Source of the DNA: Tulasnella sp. 424
Lineage: Eukaryota; Basidiomycota; Agaricomycetes; Cantharellales; Tulasnellaceae
DNA: 16,106 nt
Direction of reading: 5' to 3'
NCBI GenBank assembly: GCA_019633425.1
Contig: WSUB01000372.1
Span: forward strand, 1-16,106
The position numbers and the translations under genes were made by a program. Shown one piece after another: positions 9,804 to 16,106 of this stretch. The notes under the pieces were generated by a model that saw only the letters and a list, made by a program, of their open reading frames with translations, was not told the origin of the DNA and did no database searches. Numbering within the stretch: the stretch's first letter is position 1; every line of letters starts with the position of its first letter.

Positions 9804-9811
9804 TTATAAAG
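9804..9811 (+). promoter_or_regulatory. Probable TATA box of the kinase-TPR gene
   Basis: TTATAAAG lies about 135 bases before the ATG at 9946. It is followed by a pyrimidine-rich region with TCAGTTCACC repeated twice (9816-9845), a usual setting for a fungal transcription start. The link to the gene rests on position only. Confidence 0.45.
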
Positions 9812-9945
9812 ACCCTCAGTTCACCACTCCGTCCCTCAGTTCACCTCCTTTCGCTTCATCCTCTCAGCGAAGTCCCTACCTTACGATCGACCTACATAGT
9901 CGTCGACCCATATAGGCGTCAACCCCTCTTACACTAAACCATCTG

Positions 9946-12419
9946 ATGCAAGTGGATGATAACGACGACCCCAACCTTCGTAGCCCCCAATGGCCTGGTC
10001 CAGGTGATTCTGGCGGTACGCCTCAGCCAAGCAGCAAACTAGTACGTCCCACCTGAACTTCAAAGAGTGGTCATAAGCGTTCACCGTCGCCCATTTCTAC
10101 GTAGAGGGATAAACTCCAGAAACTTGCGAAATGGCGAATCGATTCGTCATCGATCGAATTGCCGGAAGATGGCCCGGAGTTTCGTGGAGGATTTGCGACG
10201 GTTTCACGAGCGCTTTTGGTTTCTACTTCCGCCTCAAAAACTAGCGCGGACGATTCAGCTCAAACCGGACGCGAGAACGAGTCTGGTGGTGGAACGCCCA
10301 ACCGAAAAGTCTGTTTCGATGAGACCCACTTTGTTTCCGACAACAAGTCATTGACGGAGCTGGATTCCATATGTTAGGCCATAGCGGTAAAGAAACTGAA
10401 GATCGAGAATGGAGAGGACAAAGAGCGAGTATTGGGGGTGAGAATAAGTTATCGCATCGCGTCGAGCTCTCGCACAGCGCTAAGTCCTCTCAGTTGGCAC
10501 TCAGGGAAGCGGGATTCTTAACCAACCTTTCTCACCGAAATATCATCAAGCTTGAAGGATTTGTTGAAGATCTGTCCCAGGATAGGGTCTGGCTGGTCTT
10601 TCCTTGGGCAGACAACGGGAATTTAAAGGACTTTGTGGCCTCAGCCGACTGGGAAATACCGGAACGAATATGGCTGGTAAGATCAGGACGCTATACTTCA
10701 TGGCCCCCTCTGAGAGAATGTATGATAGATTGCCTGCGTGGCTCAAGGAGTGGAGTACCTTCATAATCAGAATCCGCCGATCTACCATGGCGACCTCAAA
10801 TCGGTGAGTCCGGATGTTACCGCGATATAACACTGGGCAAGCTTGAACTCTACACTGCATAGGCCAATGTGCTGGTAAATTCGGGTTGTTACGCAGTCAT
10901 CACGGATTTTGGCTCCGCACGTCGTCTCACAAAAAAGGACCCTCCTGTTCAACCCGAGAAAAGCGAAAACGAAGCGCAGGCAGTACTGATGCTTGAGACG
11001 GAGTTCTGTGAGACCACAAACACTATAACCCTGAAGGGTAATCAGTATACACTTCGCTGGGCTCCTCCTGAGCTGCTTAGGGACGACGAACCTGGCCTCT
11101 GGAGTGATATTTGGGCACTGGGCTGGGTATTTTACGAGGTATACTGAAATCCGGATATTATTCTCTACAAAAGTTTACAATCAATGCTCAAATAGGTTAT
11201 GACGAATTCAATTCCGTTTCAAAACGTCCGAAAAGACTCTGTCGTTGTCATACATGTCATCCAGGGGAACCTCCCATCCGTCGCTGATCACACCAGCATG
11301 GTGTTGATGCGGGAACTCTACTCGCTAATGATCACGTGTTGGAGCATCGAACCCAGCCAGCGGCCAACAGCTCAGGACTGTCAAAAGTCAATGACTTGGA
11401 TGGTAAGCGGTACTTTTCTGGGTTATTTGGCCGCAACTTGACATGTCACGATATAGCCAAAGATGCGTCCGGATCCGCAGCGGACCTCTAATGTGTCTGG
11501 ACCTCGAGCTCGCTCTCCTGAGCTTCTCATTAAACTGGGAAACATGCATCGATATCAGGATGACAATATCAACGCATCAAAATTTTACACCGAAGCCTTG
11601 GGCATCTACACGGAGACCGCTGATGATGAGGGCAAAGCGGATGCTCTGTTAGGCTTAGCTCACATTCATATGACTCAAAATAGGTACCCTGAGGCCGTTA
11701 CATTCTACTCCGAGGTTGCTCAAATCGGCACTGGTACTGGCAACAGACAAAACAGAGCCGATGCTCTGTGGGGGCTTGCCGAGGTGCATCGGCTTCAAAA
11801 CGAGTACAGCGAAGCCGTCCCGCAATACTTCGAGGTCATCGAAATCTGCACCGCCATTGGCAATAGACAAAGGAGAGCTGATGCTCTGTGGGGTCTTGCC
11901 GAGGTGCATCGGCTTCAAAACGAGTACAGCGAAGCCGTCCCGCTCTACTCCGAGGTCGTCCAAATCTGCGCCGAAATCGGTGACAAGCAAGGGAGAGCTG
12001 ATGCTCTGTGGGGTCTTGCTGCGGTGCATCGGATCCAAGAGGAGTACACCAAAGCCGTCCCGCTCTACTCCGAAGCCGCCCAAATCTGCACCGACATCGG
12101 CGACAAACTCGGAAGAGCCGCGGCTCTGTGGGGCCTTGCTGAGGTGCATCGGTTTCAAAAACAGTACAGCCAGGCCGTTCAGCTTTTCTCCGAATCCCTG
12201 CAAATTCGTATCGACATTGGCGACAGAGACGGAAGAGCCTGGACTCTGATGTGCCTTGCGGATGTCCATCGCGACCAAGATCAGCACGAAGACGCAATAC
12301 CCCTTTATGAACAAGCTGCTGGAATATTTGAAGAAATCGGAGCTGCTCGTGATGCAGAGAAGGCGGTAAGCCGCGCCGCCAACTCCCGTCGAAAACTCAA
12401 CCCGGCGGAGGCGGAATGA
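9946..12419 (+). CDS. Tyrosine-kinase-like protein kinase fused to TPR repeats
   Basis: Eight exons (9946-10041, 10105-10308, 10378-10437, 10494-10676, 10729-10803, 10863-11138, 11196-11402, 11457-12419) give 687 residues. The kinase domain spans about residues 48-365: Gly-rich loop GGFATVSRAL (60-69), ATP-binding Lys in AIAVKKLKI (105 or 106), helix-C Glu in LREAGF (125), catalytic loop YHGDLKSANVLV (Asp203), TDFGSAR (Asp221), RWAPPELL, DIWALGWVFYE and the final EPSQRPTAQD. All key residues are present, so it should be active. HGD replaces HRD, a change I recall in other fungal TKL kinases. Residues 389-670 are about seven 40-residue TPRs (consensus ADALWGLAEVHRLQNEYSEA). No signal peptide or membrane segment is seen, so it is probably cytosolic. 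All introns are phase 0 and 52-69 bases; the second (10309-10377) has a weak GTCTGT donor but removes an in-frame stop. The partner and signal are unknown. Confidence 0.9.
11641..12360 (+). repeat. 120-bp direct repeats encoding the TPR array
   Basis: Six units start at 11641, 11761, 11881, 12001, 12121 and 12241, each near ATGCTCTGTGGGG.CTTGCC at its start. The period is exactly 120 bases (40 codons). The first 60 bases of the 11761 and 11881 units differ at only one position (G/T in the 14th base), while their second halves differ more. The outer units (11641, 12121, 12241) are more diverged than the central three. Confidence 0.9.
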
Positions 12420-13503
12420 TGTTTCGCCGAGACGTTTCAAGATCGAGCGAGATTCGGTTCTTGATACCCGACTGTATTCGTGTTATGCATGTTTTTTTAC
12501 ACGACTGTGTGCTATGTATCCTATTGACTGAGATTCTGGTACTCCGTTTCGCTTGTATGTATCTTGTTCATGCGACGTGTTCAAATCGAGTCGTAACCTC
12601 CTGTTGTCTGAAACTCCTGTATCATGCATTTATCCAATGGTTCGCCTCTCGTCTGGATGAGTCTAGGTCGGATGTGCTCTGCTGGGAATTCGTGGTGCCG
12701 ATTATGACTGGTTTCTAGCGATCTTGTTCCGGTCCTGGCCGTAGCTGGTGTATCATCTTCCATACCAAACGCTAGAACTTTAGGTGGATCTGATGATGTT
12801 CGAGTCGTAACCTTGGCTACCCGACTACCCCCTGTCAGGACGCCGACGGGCTCAGTAGACAACGTCCACCCGTGCCATTTCGAAGGGGGACTCCGATAAC
12901 TTGAATACCGCTAGATCACAATATCTTGTCAGTGATAAACGCAGAGCCAGTTCTTCTTTCACGCTTCGGGACGTGGACAATTGTGGCTGTGCTCACTCAC
13001 AACCTCTCTGGTCTGTGGCTCATATTCGCCAAGTCGTCCAAGCGGCGCCCGTAAACCTCGTCTACGGCATCTCTACGCGTCCCCCGGACCACCTCTTATA
13101 TCTTTGGATTAGCCCGTTCGACTTAGGATTTGCTTAACACTCATCCTGTCCTCCAATTTACCAAACTGATCCAACCGTTGCCGATCTCCTGCGCCTGGTC
13201 GTTCGGCTTGACTACTGCGGACGCTCTTTGCTTTTACTCCCGACAGTCCAGCGCCGTTCAAGACGTATCTTCACCCTCAGAGGCAGGTCCCGAATAGTCC
13301 ACGAGGTCACCATCAATGCATCGGTTTCTGGCGCCGATGGAAAAATGGGAAAAGCGCCCGCGGGATCGCACTTTCACAGCCACAAAGCGATCATGTCAAA
13401 ATTCAGTCCACAGAACCACAGCTCACGAAAGGTGAAAGCACAATTGACAAATTTCCCATTTTTCCAAAAGTACAAATGGTACAAAGCGAATGTATGACCA
13501 GTT
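12420..13503. other. Intergenic region between convergent genes; no confident gene
   Basis: The kinase-TPR gene and the glucanase gene converge on this region. I see no gene in it. A + strand open frame at about 12901-13137 (HIRQVVQAAPVNLVYGISTR within it) lacks an ATG start and could be chance or a decayed exon. Positions 13383-13503 are the glucanase 3' flank and match 6318-6432 in the broken copy. Confidence 0.5.
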
Positions 13504-16106
13504 TTACATGCGAGCGTAAGCGGCAATGTCAGCGAGGCTGTCGTTGGCCAACGCCTTCCTTCCTTCAATGCGCATGCGCTTCCTCGTCGAGGTAGTCGAA
13601 GTCCAGAGAGTGACAGTCGAAGCAAAGCCGTTCCTGTTGTCGGACTGCTTGATGATGCCGGTGCCGTCGACATTAAGCATGTACGTCGTGCCGACAGTGG
13701 ACAAGCCGTAGATGTAGACATTGGACGAATCGGAAGCGACTTTAACGATGGAGGTTTGGCAGGTGTAGGATGTCAAGCAATCTTGGCCGTAGTTCTGTGG
13801 AATGAAGGATATGTTACTCTGGGAAAGTACGGTATGGAGAGAGCGATGAAGACTCACGGAGAAGAACGAATAGTGACCAGCGCCATAAATATAGATCTGC
13901 TGAGAGTTTGCAATGTAGAGAGCCCAGCCGTTGGGGCCGTTGGTAAATGTGGGATCGTGGAAGGTAGTGCTGAGAGTGAAAGGAGAAGGAGCTCCGGGCT
14001 GTGAAATATAAGGGCGTACGTCAGCCTCCGATTTTACTTGTTTTCAACTAAAGGGAGGAAGCAGGAGCTCACGCTGGGTTGGTAGTAAGCGGTTTCAGTC
14101 TGGATGAGACCAGCATAGACGTTCTTGGAATTGACGAAGGAGTACTGGAGGCGAGGGAAATGGTCACTGTAAGCGTGTGCGTTCTTCTGAGAGTAGAACC
14201 TGAGCGACACACCTGGACGATAGCAGCGTGCTCAGAGGCGGTTCCGATGAGCCAGATAGGTCCGTTGGCACTCTCGGAGACGATTCCGCGACCGGTGTAG
14301 ACGTCGATTTGCCTCTCGCCAGAGTCGTCAAGATCGTGGTCAGCAGTCCAAACCCAGGTGCCCTCGAAGTAACCGGTAGCCTAGTACGATACCACATGTA
14401 AGTGACTGTCTCGCCGACACAAAGTCAGCCACCGTTATTTACCTGGCTGGTGATGTGAAGGCCGGTGTGGGCAGCAGTGCAAGGTCCGTTAGCATGGCCG
14501 GACTGCTTGGCGCAGTTGCTGGTCTGCATTCCAGAGCCGGAGAAACCTCCAAGACGGACGTGAACGTCCCACATAGCGGCGGTTGCCTTCTGTCCGGCGG
14601 TATCAGCCACGTTCCACTCAACGACAACAGCACTATTCAGAAGATGTCAGTGAAACTATTTCGTCTGAGGGCGAAGTCCATAGTCACGAACCCAGCAGAG
14701 CCACTGCGGGCAGAGAAGACCATGTCGGAGATTTCGACGACACCTTTGTCTCCGGCGTTTCCGACTGCAAAACAAAGTGGTTTAGCACCAAGAATATCGC
14801 ACCGGGATTGAATCGGTACTACACACCTTTGATAACAGGCCTGGGGTTGTTTTGGTCGCTGAAGTTGTTTCCGCCGCCTGTAGTGAAGGTATTGATAATT
14901 ATTCCCCAAGCTATGTGTGACTGCAACTCACCAATAACAGTGGTCCAGACCTCGCCGACAACGATACTTCCAGTGGGGATAGTGATCGTGTTCGTGACGT
15001 AGTAAGTGCCGGCATCGAAGAAGAGGATTTTGCAGCCCCAGTACTTGTTGATGAAGTTTTGGATGGCGGTGGTATCATCGGCAACACCATCTGTTCACGA
15101 GAACAGCCACAGTCAGCGACTTTCCAATTCCGACGCGATGGAGTATCCTTTACCTCCAACAGCACCAGCATCCCTAACAGAAGCGAATTGAGAAGCAGCG
15201 TAGTTGGGATAGTCGGTTCGGCTGCGAGAGTAGATGTAGCCATTGCCGTCGAGAAGGGCAGAGGGCTTGGCGGGGGCGTTAATCGTGGTTTGGACGTAAG
15301 TGGGAGTGGTGGTGGTTCCCCAGTACTTGTTGCCCTGGGCCCATTGACGAACAGTCTTGGTTCCACCAGTGAGCTTGACAGCGTTGGAACCATCGACGAC
15401 ACCGTTGCCAACGTTGATGAATTGGATGTTGTCAAGGAGAAGTGCGCCATTCAGGGATCCAATGGAAGGTGCGCTGGTCTTGACGAAAGTCTGAACGCCT
15501 TCGATCCTGCCGTCGATGATGACTTCGGTGCCAGCACTCTGATTCGCTTGAGTAGTTCCACCGGTGTTAACTTGGAAGCCGATCTAAGAAGAGAATATCC
15601 AAAGTCAGCACCCTGGTGAAACTCCGGCATCGGCACTGCGTGCGTGATATGGAGAAACTCACACCGCTGTTCAGGATGTCGACGCCTTGGAAGGTCCAGC
15701 CCCAGTTCCAGTTCATGTCTATGCCGATAAAAGTAAGTGACCCTGGACTAATGAACGTGCGAAGCCTTTAAACTTACAAACGCCGACTTGGCAGTTGCGA
15801 ACCTTGATGTTCTTAACCGTGAACTGTTGGTTGCCGACCCACATACCGAACTTGCCACCCGTGAAGGTCTACCATGCAGCAGTTTATTCAGCCCTGTTTT
15901 ATAGCTCACTCGGAGCGATCCTAATAGAAACCACTCACCAAATCGGACATGAATCCACCAGAACCGTTTTCCATCCAAATACCTTGATGAGCCGTGTTGC
16001 TGGCCTGGCTCATAACGAATTCGATGTCGACGAGAGTAGTAGCCTGGGCGACCTGCCAGTGAACGCCAGTAGCCGAGGATGTGGCGGGCATTCTGGTGGT
16101 GTCGAT
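13504..16106 (-). CDS. Glucan 1,3-beta-glucosidase, glycoside hydrolase family 55 (5' end outside the window)
   Basis: GH55 enzymes are secreted exo-acting beta-1,3-glucanases with two right-handed beta-helices; they release sugars from fungal wall or storage glucan. Twelve exons are in view: 16106-15939, 15868-15778, 15718-15663, 15583-15154, 15090-14932, 14877-14827, 14764-14692, 14632-14443, 14380-14213, 14144-14073, 13998-13858 and 13794-13504. They encode 629 residues; introns are 54-79 bases and all junctions keep frame. Motifs in order are GIWMENGSGG, VYMNWNWGWTFQ, GDGVADDTTAIQ (start of the second helix), MWDVHVRLGG, GYFEGTWVWTADHDLDD, DVYTGRGIVSES, GTASEH, GLIQTETAYYQP and IYIYGAGHYSFF. 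The Glu of SEH is the likely catalytic acid by family comparison. GH55 proteins are usually about 750-800 residues, so roughly 130-170 residues, including any signal peptide, lie past 16106. The C-terminus ends in a basic tail (STRKRMRIEGRKALA) that I do not know from the family. Confidence 0.95.

Noticed and set aside
11716..12249. A second + strand open frame of 177 codons inside the TPR exon.
   Set aside because: The same periodicity artefact; its protein is a repetitive Ser/Lys/Arg-rich sequence with no domain.
11655..12440. A 261-codon open frame on the minus strand across the TPR exon.
   Set aside because: It is a by-product of the repeat: a 120-base period is a multiple of three, so any frame without a stop in one unit stays open through all units. 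The + strand frame continues a kinase domain and gives clear TPR signatures.
6318..13911. The two glucanase 3' segments as long terminal repeats of a retroelement.
   Set aside because: They are gene sequence with exon and intron structure, differ by deletions, lack TG...CA ends, and enclose no reverse transcriptase or integrase.
14911..15450. A 179-codon minus-strand open frame in the glucanase region.
   Set aside because: It is out of frame with the GH55 exons and reads across the intron at 15091-15153. The overlapping exons give recognisable GH55 motifs in another frame.
15059..15619. A 186-codon + strand open frame opposite the glucanase gene.
   Set aside because: It is antisense to exon 15154-15583, which has strong family motifs; Gly/Val/Asp-rich antisense frames are common opposite such genes.

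Overview
The window looks like nuclear DNA of a filamentous basidiomycete, most likely an Agaricomycete. Three things point that way: genes cut by many introns of about 50-80 bases with GT...AG ends, a KDZ-type DNA transposase with CxC5/CxC6 cysteine clusters, and an intron-rich family 55 exo-beta-1,3-glucanase. No RNA gene, CRISPR array or bacterial-type operon was seen.

Layout. Positions 1-480 hold short tandem repeats and a degenerate GT-rich repeat. A six-exon gene of unknown function (569-2780, +) follows; its product is probably nuclear. Only 178 bases downstream lies a KDZ transposase gene (2959-5294, +) that keeps its Cys clusters and putative catalytic residues but needs one doubtful intron, or carries a frameshift, near 4010-4065. 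Next comes a striking 357-bp foldback element (5562-5918) with two 170-base inverted arms around a 16-base loop, and then a second stretch of the GT-rich repeat (about 5985-6230).

Positions 6318-6652 are a broken copy of the 3' end of the glucanase gene found intact at 13.4-16.1 kb. From 6653 to about 9800 the sequence is poor in recognisable genes; two weak minus-strand gene models are given (7378-7737 and 7921-8546). The clearest accessory gene is 9946-12419 (+), eight exons encoding a 687-residue tyrosine-kinase-like protein kinase fused to about seven 40-residue TPR repeats, whose DNA repeats at an exact 120-bp period. The window ends inside a GH55 glucan 1,3-beta-glucosidase gene on the minus strand (13504 to beyond 16106), with 12 exons in view.

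Functionally this is not a pathway cluster. It is an ordinary wall- or glucan-degrading enzyme gene and an unknown nuclear protein gene, with transposon material and a lineage-specific kinase-TPR receptor-like gene between them. The best candidates for a second look are the kinase-TPR fusion with near-identical repeats, the foldback element, and the 7-kb block bounded by direct repeats of the glucanase 3' end. All exon boundaries were worked out by eye from frame continuity and splice-site sequence; no transcript or database search was available.
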